Position numbers and translations under genes: made by a program. Shown here piece after piece: positions 9,634 to 17,484 of a DNA stretch of 64,000 bases. The DNA lies in assembly GCA_002869385.1 (NCBI GenBank), contig PKTB01000005.1, positions 248,001 through 312,000 of the forward strand, read 5' to 3'. Every line of letters begins with the position of its first letter. The stretch's first letter is position 1. Below the pieces are notes generated by a model that saw nothing but the letters and a program-made list of their open reading frames with translations, searched no databases and had not been told where the DNA came from. This DNA is from Marinilabiliales bacterium. Lineage in GTDB: Bacteria > Bacteroidota > Bacteroidia > Bacteroidales > ML635J-15.

Positions 9634-10851
9634 TTATTCAATAACAATTTTTGTAGAGTAAAACTTACAATCATTTTCATATGAAAGAACATATACTGAT
9701 TTAGATAAACTACTAATATCAACAGTTTCTTCATCAGCATAGTCTGAAGACAAAACGACCCTACCATTCAAATCAGTTATTTTATATGAGTATAGACCTT
9801 TTATGTTTGAAATTTTAATAAAACCGTTTGCAGGATTTGGATATACATTGGTTTTAGCATTAATATAGTTAATTGAAATCCCTGATTCCACTGATATCAT
9901 TGAAACTCCGGCGCCGGTAGTTATCCAGATATTTCCTTCATTATCCATGTCCGCTCTTTTAACCATAACATCAACTAAACCATCTGTAGTTGAATATGTT
10001 ACCCAGCTGGTGCCATCAAAAATTGTTACTCCACCATCAGCTAAATAATCTGCATATTCAAGTACAATCAGATTTCCATTTTGATCAACAACAATATCTT
10101 GAACATACTCATTAAAAAGTTCAACGTCTACACCATATGTATTTGTAACATTTAAGCTTGCGTCTAATACTGTCAATCCAGCATAAGAACCTACATAGAT
10201 ATTACCCGAATCATCAACTTCTATTGCAGACACATAATTATCTACTAAGCCCTCTGCCATTCCCACAGTTTCAAATGTAGATCCATCATATATCATTAAG
10301 CCAGCATTTAATGTCCCAATATATAAAATATCATTTTCATAGTGTAAATAAGTAATAAGCGTACTCGACAATCCATCTTCTGTTGAATAGTTTGTTATCA
10401 GGCCATCATCAATTTTTATTAATCCACTATAAGTTGCTACCCAAGCTATCCCTGCATCCCCAACACAAATATTTATTATACTATTATCAACCAAGCCATC
10501 AGTTGTTGTATAATTAATAAAACTTTCACCATCATAAAGGCTCACTCCACTATTTGTACCAACCCAAATCCAGCCATAATCATTATCTGAAGCAATACAA
10601 GTGATGTAATTGTCAACTAACCCATCTGAAGTAGTATAAGTTGTCCATATTGTTCCATCAAACTTTGATAAGCCACTTTGTGTGCCAAACCATTTAGTAT
10701 TTGATTGATCAATACAAACTCCACCAATAACATAATCATCAACAAAACCATCTGCAGATGTATAATTTGTAAAGCTTACCTGTGCGCTTAAATTTACAAA
10801 AAGCAATGCCGGTAATATAACAGACATCGCTAAACTAATAGCTCTTTTCAT
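9634..10851 (-). CDS. T9SS protein with two-component-regulator propeller repeats
   Basis: 405 residues. The signal peptide (about 1-23) is followed by about seven to eight Reg_prop-type blades. Recurring elements are TTSDGLVDNYI, TDGLVDNS and EDGLSSTLI, alternating with WVGTNSGVSLYDG-like strands, as in the periplasmic sensor propellers of Bacteroidetes hybrid two-component systems. Here no histidine kinase follows. Instead the protein ends with a T9SS type A tail (NVYPNPANGFIKISN, then KSVYVLSY). It is therefore predicted to be a free secreted or surface-attached propeller rather than a sensor. Intergenic distances are 3 bases to CotH and 6 bases to the upstream gene, so it is part of the operon. 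Confidence 0.8.
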   Translation of the reverse strand: MKRAISLAMSVILPALLFVNLSAQVSFTNYTSADGFVDDYVIGGVCIDQSNTKWFGTQSGLSKFDGTIWTTYTTSDGLVDNYITCIASDNDYGWIWVGTNSGVSLYDGESFINYTTTDGLVDNSIINICVGDAGIAWVATYSGLIKIDDGLITNYSTEDGLSSTLITYLHYENDILYIGTLNAGLMIYDGSTFETVGMAEGLVDNYVSAIEVDDSGNIYVGSYAGLTVLDASLNVTNTYGVDVELFNEYVQDIVVDQNGNLIVLEYADYLADGGVTIFDGTSWVTYSTTDGLVDVMVKRADMDNEGNIWITTGAGVSMISVESGISINYINAKTNVYPNPANGFIKISNIKGLYSYKITDLNGRVVLSSDYADEETVDISSLSKSVYVLSYENDCKFYSTKIVIE

Positions 10852-10857
10852 TATCTT

Positions 10858-12600
10858 CTATTTTAAAATAATTATTTTTTCAGTTTTCACGATATTATTA
10901 GATTCTAATAATATAAAATATACCCCTCCTGTCAAGAAAGAAACATCAATAAGCTCATCGTTTTCTCCAGATTTAATCAAACTCCCAGTTGAGGATAATA
11001 CTTGATATGAGAAATCTGTATTTGAACTTATATAGAAAAAACCATCATTTGGGTTAGGATAAACACTTATTTTATCTTTTACGTTATTAGTTTCAACAGA
11101 AACCGGGTCAACAGTAATTGTTATCGAAGCCTCATCGGTACAACCTGACTGATCATTTGTTACTGTAACATAATATGTTGTTGTTACTTCAGGGCTTATA
11201 TTGGGGTTGGCATCTGCCCCTGAATAACCAGCTGGCAAAGAACTCCACTCATATGAATAAGTTGGGCTACTTTCTGTAATTGCTGTAGCATTTGTATTTA
11301 GTGTAACAGATTCTCCATAAGTAATCGTTGTTTCGGAAGCTGATAAACTTGCATCTACACGGCGCACAAAACACTTATCATATTTATGTGCCTGAGGTAC
11401 TGATCCACTCGCTACTTTAGACCACAAAATACTACCTTCACCATCTACTTCATGAATATATGTTGCGCCAGTACCCACAATACATAACAGCATATTATCA
11501 TTTGGTAATTGTTCTGAGCTACTTTGTCCCGATGATGTATATTCAGTATTAAAACGATAAGTATAAGTTGACGGTCCATAAGCTTCCCCTAAAGTAATAT
11601 CATAATTATACCCATTAAGAGGAGGTTCAATAATGTCAACAGCAGCTTTCCCGCCTGAACCTCCTTCGTTATTGATTGCTGCGATACAACCAGGATAATT
11701 TGGATCTGTCGCTGGCACCCAATGAGCATCATGAATAACATCAAAGTTAGTCGTTCCGCTAGCTTCATAAGCTTCTGGATTACCCCAACGATATAATATA
11801 TCTCCTCCCATTCCGGCATTACCTCCTGTATGACCTGCGGCTTCTTCAGTAGTTGTAGAATGGTCAATAATGTAAAACTCATTTAAGTTATGTGCACTAA
11901 AAACAATTTGGTCAAGCTCTTCATTATAATCAATACCATTAGTATGCATCCAATCTAAATCCATTCCTGGAGGGCTTGGCATACCACCATCTGTCCCATA
12001 ATTAATATTTACTAAATGAGGATTCTCAACAATTGAACTAACATAATTATCTTTAGATGAATTATAATCCTGACAAAGATGATCCCAAACATGCCATTCC
12101 CAAACAATTTCACCTGTCGTTGCCCCTGTTGGCTTTACCTCTATTATTTTAGTTACGAGAATATCTTCACTATTTGAACAACCAGCCTGAGTCAGTTCGG
12201 TTGCGGATTTCTTTTCGTAACATATGCATAATACATTCCCATTTGACATCGGACATATGTCATGATGCATAACATAGTTAGAAGAGGAATGAATAAAGTC
12301 CCAAACAACTGTTCCGTCCCAAGCAACTTTCTGTAATCCACCAGAAATACCTCCACCATTTATAGAAGCACCTGTATATTGATAAGAGCGAACTAGTGTA
12401 TCACCCTCAATAAGATATGCACCATATCCGGTCTTATTATCATTGGAATGTGACCATGTTTTATAGTTTGTGCCCGAATTATCAATGAGGTAAGTAGTTG
12501 TACTTCCTGTTTGTGAATATAAGGTATATTCCCCCCATTCTTGTGCTGAAACAGCTAATACAACAAAGATAGCTGTTGATAATAATAATAAATGCTTCAT
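10858..12600 (-). CDS. Arylsulfotransferase-like beta-propeller T9SS protein
   Basis: 580 residues, first gene of the minus-strand operon. After the signal peptide (to about residue 19) the protein has an ASST-like propeller: VVWDFIHSS, YVMHHDICPMSNGNVLCI, ILYRWGNPE, IHDAHWVP, and a second HD/HH-rich strand, with histidines in the positions where arylsulfate sulfotransferases carry them. An immunoglobulin/PKD-like domain (SLSASETTITYGESVTL, then GCTDEASITITV) and a T9SS tail (ISVYPNPNDGFFYIS) complete it. Whether it is catalytic or only a structural propeller is unknown. Its promoter is the TAnnTTTG box about 31 bases upstream. Confidence 0.8.
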   Translation of the reverse strand: MKHLLLLSTAIFVVLAVSAQEWGEYTLYSQTGSTTTYLIDNSGTNYKTWSHSNDNKTGYGAYLIEGDTLVRSYQYTGASINGGGISGGLQKVAWDGTVVWDFIHSSSNYVMHHDICPMSNGNVLCICYEKKSATELTQAGCSNSEDILVTKIIEVKPTGATTGEIVWEWHVWDHLCQDYNSSKDNYVSSIVENPHLVNINYGTDGGMPSPPGMDLDWMHTNGIDYNEELDQIVFSAHNLNEFYIIDHSTTTEEAAGHTGGNAGMGGDILYRWGNPEAYEASGTTNFDVIHDAHWVPATDPNYPGCIAAINNEGGSGGKAAVDIIEPPLNGYNYDITLGEAYGPSTYTYRFNTEYTSSGQSSSEQLPNDNMLLCIVGTGATYIHEVDGEGSILWSKVASGSVPQAHKYDKCFVRRVDASLSASETTITYGESVTLNTNATAITESSPTYSYEWSSLPAGYSGADANPNISPEVTTTYYVTVTNDQSGCTDEASITITVDPVSVETNNVKDKISVYPNPNDGFFYISSNTDFSYQVLSSTGSLIKSGENDELIDVSFLTGGVYFILLESNNIVKTEKIIILK

Positions 12601-12630
12601 AACAATTGCTTAGTTTTTAAATTTACATAA

Positions 12631-12638
12631 CAAATGTA
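12631..12638 (-). promoter_or_regulatory. Bacteroidetes -7 element TACATTTG for the CotH/VTC operon
   Basis: On the minus strand TACATTTG matches TAnnTTTG, 31 bases before the start of the ASST-like gene. There is no clear -33 TTTG partner. It is the only good match upstream of the eight-gene operon. Confidence 0.55.
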
Positions 12639-12877
12639 TATTTAACACATCTCCAATGAAAATTTATTAGACAGACCCAAGAATAATCACTATGATTAAG
12701 GTTATTTTACCCATGATTAGTAATCAAAAACACAAAAATTGAAGATTAAATGCGATATTTTTAACTAAAACAATTAATAATTGCTGGTTTTTCTATACAA
12801 TACAAGGAAAAATCATAAAAAAACTTGTTTTTCAACAAGAAAATCAAAATAATTCTAGTGTATATCATATTTAAGTC

Positions 12878-12885
12878 TATATTTG
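12878..12885 (+). promoter_or_regulatory. -7 element TATATTTG of the cold-shock gene
   Basis: A perfect TAnnTTTG, 30 bases upstream of the csp ATG. The 12601-12914 interval otherwise holds only this and the divergent promoter box, in A/T-rich sequence. Confidence 0.65.
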
Positions 12886-12914
12886 CAGTATTAATTATTA
12901 TTTTAAATTACATT

Positions 12915-13106
12915 ATGAACACAGGAAAAGTAAAATTTTTTAATGAAACTAAAGGTTTTGGTTTTATTAAGGACGATGAGTCCGACAATGAGTATTTTGT
13001 ACACGCAACAGGACTAATTGATCAAATCAAAGAAGACGATGAAGTAACTTTCGAACTTACAGAAGGACGAAAAGGTTTAAATGCAATAAATGTTAAAAAA
13101 GCTTAA
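12915..13106 (+). CDS. Cold-shock domain protein
   Basis: 63 residues: a single cold-shock (OB-fold) domain with RNP1 KGFGFI (13-18) and RNP2 YFVHAT (27-32). It acts as a single-stranded nucleic-acid binding RNA chaperone. I chose the ATG at 12915, after the TATATTTG promoter; an upstream in-frame ATG at 12825 would lie before the promoter and add a hydrophobic leader foreign to the family. It is monocistronic, with its own promoter and terminator. Confidence 0.93.
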   Translation: MNTGKVKFFNETKGFGFIKDDESDNEYFVHATGLIDQIKEDDEVTFELTEGRKGLNAINVKKA

Positions 13107-13128
13107 TATATAGTTTGCATACGTCATT

Positions 13129-13160
13129 AAAGCCTCATCTTTAGATGGGGCTTTTCTATT
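13129..13160 (+). terminator. Rho-independent terminator after csp
   Basis: A 12-bp stem (AAAGCCTCATCT / AGATGGGGCTTT, one G-T wobble) with a TT loop is followed by TTCTATTTTT. Confidence 0.85.
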
Positions 13161-13166
13161 TTTTAT

Positions 13167-13174
13167 TATCTTTG
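13167..13174 (+). promoter_or_regulatory. -7 element TATCTTTG upstream of the 13197 gene
   Basis: A perfect TAnnTTTG, 23 bases before the ATG at 13197 and immediately after the csp terminator. Confidence 0.65.
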
Positions 13175-13196
13175 AAAAAACTAAAACTATATCAAC

Positions 13197-13736
13197 ATGA
13201 AAAGAAAACTATTATTTCCGGTAATCCTGTTTTTACAAATTGTACTATTTGCAAGTCCTGCAATTAGCAGTCCATTAAATGCAAAACTTACTGATGATAC
13301 TGATGATGCAATTGAGTATAATGATAAAATGATTGCCATTCAAATTGAGGTTGACAATTGCATTGTTTATCTTCTTGACGCTATAGAAACCGGCAAAAAG
13401 TTTATTATCAAAGGTGCAATAAAAGAATGTAACATCTCAATAAAACAAGCAAAAAAAGATATTAAGAAAATGGGGGATTTCCAAGGTGATGATGAGTATC
13501 AACTTAAAATGCTTGACCTTATTGCAATGTATGAAGACCTTATAAAAACAGAAATCAGCGATATCATTGATCTGGCCCTGAATGAAGAAGAGCTTTCAGA
13601 TGAAGATTTTGAATCATACTATAACTTGTATGATAAAGCTTTAGTAAAATATGATGAAGGTTTTGCAGAGTTTTTTGAATTCCAATACAAATTCGCTGAT
13701 AAATATGGTTTTACAATTGAAGGTGACGAATATTAG
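13197..13736 (+). CDS. Secreted hypothetical helical protein
   Basis: 179 residues. The signal peptide (about 1-25, MKRKLLFPVILFLQIVLFASP) is followed by an acidic, almost entirely helical mature protein rich in Asp, Glu and Lys, with one internal cysteine (CNISIKQAKKDIKKMG region). The layout resembles small periplasmic helical-bundle proteins of Bacteroidetes (LIC11966-like surface proteins are one possibility), but I do not recognise a defined family. It has its own promoter and stands alone between csp and the helicase gene. Confidence 0.6.
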   Translation: MKRKLLFPVILFLQIVLFASPAISSPLNAKLTDDTDDAIEYNDKMIAIQIEVDNCIVYLLDAIETGKKFIIKGAIKECNISIKQAKKDIKKMGDFQGDDEYQLKMLDLIAMYEDLIKTEISDIIDLALNEEELSDEDFESYYNLYDKALVKYDEGFAEFFEFQYKFADKYGFTIEGDEY

Positions 13737-13811
13737 ACAAATTTATCAACTTATTACAAACTCTATTACCACACAAATCTGCTATAATTACTCTATTTAA
13801 AATAATTGGGT

Positions 13812-13819
13812 TAATTTTG
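13812..13819 (+). promoter_or_regulatory. -7 element TAATTTTG of the helicase gene
   Basis: Matches TAnnTTTG, 23 bases before the GTG start at 13843. This supports that start rather than a start further upstream. Confidence 0.55.
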
Positions 13820-13842
13820 TGACGAATTAAAACAATTTCGTA

Positions 13843-15141
13843 GTGAATTTTATAGAACTAAGAGTACCAAAACCAATTATAAATGCTTTGGATGATTTGG
13901 GTTTTGTTTATCCAACACCAATCCAACAAAAATGCTATCGAAGAATTACATCCGGAGTTGATGTTGTGGGGATTGCACAAACAGGTACAGGTAAAACCTT
14001 TGCTTATTTATTACCCATCCTTAGCAATCTGGAATTTTCGAAGCAAAAACACCCACGCATATTAATAATTGTGCCTACTCGCGAGTTAGTAATGCAAGTG
14101 CATGAAGAAGCTGAAAAGCTATGCAAATATAAAAATGTACGCATTAAATCTGTTTTCGGAGGGGCCAATATAAATACTCAAAAGCAATACATTTATGATG
14201 GTGGTTGTGATATTATTATAGGTACACCGGGAAGACTTTTCGATATTGCTGTTACTGGCGTTTTAAGATTTGCCAATATTAAAAAGATTGTAATTGACGA
14301 GGTTGACGAAATGCTAAGTTTAGGGTTCAGACCTCAATTAGAACAAATATTTGAGATGTTGCCTGAAAAACGTCAGCATATGATGTTTTCAGCCACGCTA
14401 AGTGAAGATGTGGAAAATTTCATTTCTAGATATTTCTATCAACCCGAACAAATTATTGTCGAGAATAAAAACACACCTGTTGAGAAAATAGAACAAAATG
14501 CAGTAAATATTCCAAATTTTCACTCTAAACTAAACTTTCTAAAGTCTATCCTTAATGATGAAGATATTTCAAAGGTGCTTGTTTTTGCAAATAATAAAAA
14601 AGATGCTGATTTACTATTTGAAAAACTTTCCGAAAATTATTCAGATCAGTTATCAGTAATTCATTCAAACAAATCACAGAACTTTAGATTTAATTCAATA
14701 AAAAACTTTGAAAAAGGTAAATCCAGAATTTTAATTGCTACTGATGTCGTTGCCAGAGGACTTGATTTTACAGATATTTCTCATGTTATAAATATGAGTC
14801 CCCCGGAAAACCCTTCGGATTATATTCATAGAATAGGTAGAACAGGACGTGCTGATAAAAATGGGGTTTCAATTTTATTATATTCTCCATTTGAAGAAGA
14901 TTTGTATTTAAGCGTAAAAGATATTGCTGGTGAAAATCTCATTGAAACTGACCTCCCCGAAGGAGTTGAAACATCTAAACTTCTGACTGAAGATGAAAAA
15001 CCGGGGTTCAAGCAAAAAAATTACATAAAAGCTCCTGATATTAGTAAATCAGGTGGTGCATTTCACGAAAAAAGTGTAAAAAACAGAAAAGAAAATTCAG
15101 GCGGCATGAGGCAGAAAGCGAAAAGGAAACGGAAGAAGTGA
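13843..15141 (+). CDS. DEAD-box ATP-dependent RNA helicase
   Basis: 432 residues from a GTG start; no ATG fits better, and the promoter lies just upstream. Motifs in order: Q motif (PTPIQ about 25-29), Walker A AQTGTGKT (45-52), PTREL (78-82), GG, TPGR (128-131), motif II as DEVD (152-155) rather than DEAD, SAT (183-185), and in the second RecA domain ARGLDF and HRIGRTGR. The C-terminus ends in a basic tail (RQKAKRKRKK), probably an RNA-binding extension as in RhlE/CshA-like proteins. Likely roles are ribosome assembly or mRNA turnover, possibly in the cold given the csp neighbour. It ends with a genuine TGA, evidence that TGA is a stop in this genome. Confidence 0.93.
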   Translation: MNFIELRVPKPIINALDDLGFVYPTPIQQKCYRRITSGVDVVGIAQTGTGKTFAYLLPILSNLEFSKQKHPRILIIVPTRELVMQVHEEAEKLCKYKNVRIKSVFGGANINTQKQYIYDGGCDIIIGTPGRLFDIAVTGVLRFANIKKIVIDEVDEMLSLGFRPQLEQIFEMLPEKRQHMMFSATLSEDVENFISRYFYQPEQIIVENKNTPVEKIEQNAVNIPNFHSKLNFLKSILNDEDISKVLVFANNKKDADLLFEKLSENYSDQLSVIHSNKSQNFRFNSIKNFEKGKSRILIATDVVARGLDFTDISHVINMSPPENPSDYIHRIGRTGRADKNGVSILLYSPFEEDLYLSVKDIAGENLIETDLPEGVETSKLLTEDEKPGFKQKNYIKAPDISKSGGAFHEKSVKNRKENSGGMRQKAKRKRKK

Positions 15142-15200
15142 GATAAATTGTTCTCTGTTCTCTGTTCTCTGTTTTCAGTTTTTGGTTCTCTGTAATAAAT
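15142..15200. repeat. Degenerate heptamer repeat (TTCTCTG)
   Basis: Four consecutive TTCTCTG-like units followed by TTTTCAG and TTCTCTG lie between the convergent helicase and four-helix-bundle genes. Confidence 0.75.
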
Positions 15201-15205
15201 ACATC

Positions 15206-15592
15206 CTAAAATTTTGTCCCTTTATAGTCTGAGCTTTTAATATATTGTATGAATTTTCCTATACGGGCAGCAAGTTTATCACATTTTTCATAAACATCAT
15301 TAAACTCTAAAGTTACTATATAACCAGAATCGAGAGCCCGATAAAGTTGTGACTTAACCTCATTTAGCGAGCCTTTTGCAATTGATAAAAAATGTTTAAA
15401 CTCTGTGTTTCCATCTCTCCCATGTCCCTCAGCAATATTATCCATAACAGATCCTGATGATCTTTTAATTTGATCTTTTAGAATAAAATCTCTTGCAAAG
15501 TTCTCATGTTTACATAGTTCAAATACGTTCTGACATATTTCCCTTGCTTTTTGCCAGATATGTAAATCTTCAAATCTGTTAATTGTTGCCAT
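15206..15592 (-). CDS. Four-helix-bundle protein (S23 / IVP family)
   Basis: 128 residues. The family hallmark FEDLHIWQKAREI near the N-terminus, then IKRSSGSVMDNIAEGHGR and FKHFLSIAKGSLNEVKSQL, identify the four-helix-bundle protein first described from 23S rRNA intervening sequences. Free-standing copies like this one are common in Bacteroidetes and are of unknown function. It is flanked on both sides by short heptamer repeats, which suggests a small insertion module, but no inverted termini or duplicated target were seen. Confidence 0.9.
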   Translation of the reverse strand: MATINRFEDLHIWQKAREICQNVFELCKHENFARDFILKDQIKRSSGSVMDNIAEGHGRDGNTEFKHFLSIAKGSLNEVKSQLYRALDSGYIVTLEFNDVYEKCDKLAARIGKFIQYIKSSDYKGTKF

Positions 15593-15739
15593 AATTTTTT
15601 TTTGACGAAACTACAGACAATTATTCTACAAAAAAGAATATAAACATTTAGTATCGTTTATTATTCGTTTGTTGTCGCTTACAATTAAATTATAACAAAG
15701 TATTTACTCGGAATTCAATTCTTTAAGTGCGCAAAAAAA

Positions 15740-15781
15740 CCTATCTAACTGTAAACAGAAAACAGAGAACAGAAAACTGAT
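15740..15781. repeat. Degenerate AACAGAG/AAACAG repeat
   Basis: CTGTAAACAGAAAACAGAGAACAGAAAACTGA is roughly the reverse complement of the TTCTCTG array at 15142-15200. The two arrays therefore form an imperfect inverted pair around the four-helix-bundle gene. Confidence 0.65.
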
Positions 15782-15784
15782 TCC

Positions 15785-16723
15785 CTACTCAACCAACTCC
15801 TCAATAATATCTCTTAAATTTCGAATCTCATGAATCTGTTCAATTGACTTACTGGCAACCCAAAATGTTTTGTAAGTTGCGCTAAAGGCTGCTTTTTCTA
15901 AACGAGATTCTCCTTTACGCATAATACGGGCTTTTGCAATATTTTTTAAGAATGTATTTTTCTTTATCAGTAGTTCCAAAAAACTTGACTTAGTACCGAC
16001 TTTTTTAACATAATCAGTATTTATAACAGTTGAAGGCACTCCCGAAAGCTTTGTGGTCATTACAATATCTTTTTCACCAAACTTAATAAGTGCATTTTTA
16101 TATTGATCTGACACTTAACACTCTTTTGAGGCAATAAAAACTGTTCCTACCGAAGCTCCTGCAGCTCCAGCATTTAAAACATCCTTTAACTCATCCGAAT
16201 TAGCTACACCTCCTGCATTTATTACAGGAATATTACACTCTGAAATGATCTTTTTTAACAACTCATCTCTTGGAATAGTTCCTGAATGTCCTCCTGCTTG
16301 ACTATTTACTGCAATTATTGCATCTGCTCCCAAGTGTTCAACTTTTTGTGCAAACTTCAAATCAGTCACATCACAAAAAACTTTGACTCCTTTATCATGA
16401 GCTTGTTTAATAATTTCTCGAGGATTCCCTAAAGATGTTATTATAAATGCCGGGGGGTTCTTTAAAGTAGCTTCAAGCTGCTGTTGAAGTTTAGTGTTTG
16501 AGCGATTTGCAATGATATTTATTCCAAATGGGCCAATAGTTTTTTCTTTAAGTCCTGTAATAAAGTCTGTAATATGTTCAGAATTTCGAAAGTTCATTGC
16601 CGGGATTGCTGCAGTTATTCCGCTTTTTACAGCTATTTCCACCATCTGCTCATTAGTAACAAGAAACATTGGCGCCAAAATCACAGAGTATTTTATCCCA
16701 AGAATTTTATCTAAAGCTTCCAT
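15785..16723 (-). pseudogene. Nitronate monooxygenase / FabK-like FMN enzyme, interrupted by TAA at 16115-16117
   Basis: TIM-barrel FMN protein of the 2-nitropropane dioxygenase / enoyl-ACP reductase II group. Visible are the N-terminal PMF strand (LAPMFLVTNEQM), NIIANRSN, the substrate-pocket region AIIAVNSQAGGHSGTIPRDEL (with the AGGHSG flavin loop), VINAGGVANSDELKDVLNAGA (phosphate loop) and GASVGTVFIASKEC. The TAA follows KEC at codon 203, exactly in frame with a GTG/TCA start of the remaining 109 codons. In homologs the residue there is variable; Glu by GAA to TAA is simple. It overlaps the upstream GT2 gene by one base, so the two are co-transcribed. The C-terminal third (helical lid) would be lost if the stop is real. 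Confidence 0.75.
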
Positions 16724-17484
16724 TATTCAGTTGAATTCTCAGGTTTTTGAAATATTTTGTTCTTTGCTAATCCTATCTTATTAAAGAAATATGAAAAAGA
16801 TGTACCAATAACCCCTAAACCATATTTTACACTCCTTTTAAAATTTATTGATGACGCTTCATCAAAATATTTTGTGGGACATGTTATTTCAGCAATATCG
16901 AACTTTGCATAACATATTTGAGCAAGCATCTGATTATCAAAAACAAAGTCATCAGAATTATTATTATAACATATAGATTCCAGAACTGTTTTAGAAAAAG
17001 CTCTATATCCGGTATGATACTCAGAAAGTTTCTGCCTCATTAACACATTTTGTGTAAAAGTCAACAATCTGTTAAATACGTATTTGTAAAATGGCATTCC
17101 TCCTTTTATAGCACCGCGCCCTAAAATTCTGGAACCTAAAACAACCTGATATACATCATTCGCAATCAAATATGCCATTGATTGTATCAACTTTGGAGTA
17201 TATTGATAATCGGGATGCAACATAATAACAATATCAGCACCCAAACTCAGTGCATTATTATAGCATGTCTTTTGATTACCGCCATACCCTTTATTAATAT
17301 CATGAACGAAAATATGTTTAATCCCGATTTGTTTTGCTTTACCAACAGTATCATCAGTACTGTTATCATCAACCAGAATTACGTCGTCAACAATATCAAA
17401 TGGAATCTCTGAATACGTTTGTTCAAGCGTTTGTTCTGCATTATATGCAGGTAAAACGACAACTATTTTCTTATCTCCTATCAT
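16723..17484 (-). CDS. Family 2 glycosyltransferase (polyprenyl-phosphate sugar synthase type)
   Basis: 253 residues with a GT-A fold. VVLPAYNAEQTL starts the nucleotide-binding strand, DDNSTDDT lies at 39-46, and MLHPDYQYTP supplies the metal-binding position. LGSRILGRGAIKGGMPFYKYVFNRLLT and a hydrophobic C-terminal stretch resemble DPM1/GtrB-like enzymes, which load a sugar onto polyprenyl phosphate. Start and stop overlap both neighbours by a few bases (TPR membrane protein upstream, flavoenzyme downstream). A sensible model is that it makes a polyprenyl-phosphate sugar for the PMT-like membrane protein encoded just upstream; that is inference from context. Confidence 0.8.
   Translation of the reverse strand: MIGDKKIVVVLPAYNAEQTLEQTYSEIPFDIVDDVILVDDNSTDDTVGKAKQIGIKHIFVHDINKGYGGNQKTCYNNALSLGADIVIMLHPDYQYTPKLIQSMAYLIANDVYQVVLGSRILGRGAIKGGMPFYKYVFNRLLTFTQNVLMRQKLSEYHTGYRAFSKTVLESICYNNNSDDFVFDNQMLAQICYAKFDIAEITCPTKYFDEASSINFKRSVKYGLGVIGTSFSYFFNKIGLAKNKIFQKPENSTE

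Noticed and set aside
16114..16115. A separate gene starting at the GTG at 16112-16114 after the flavoenzyme stop
   Set aside because: The downstream segment is the ordinary C-terminal part of the same enzyme in the same frame.
16494..16784. 96-codon plus-strand frame
   Set aside because: Shadow of the NMO/FabK-like gene.
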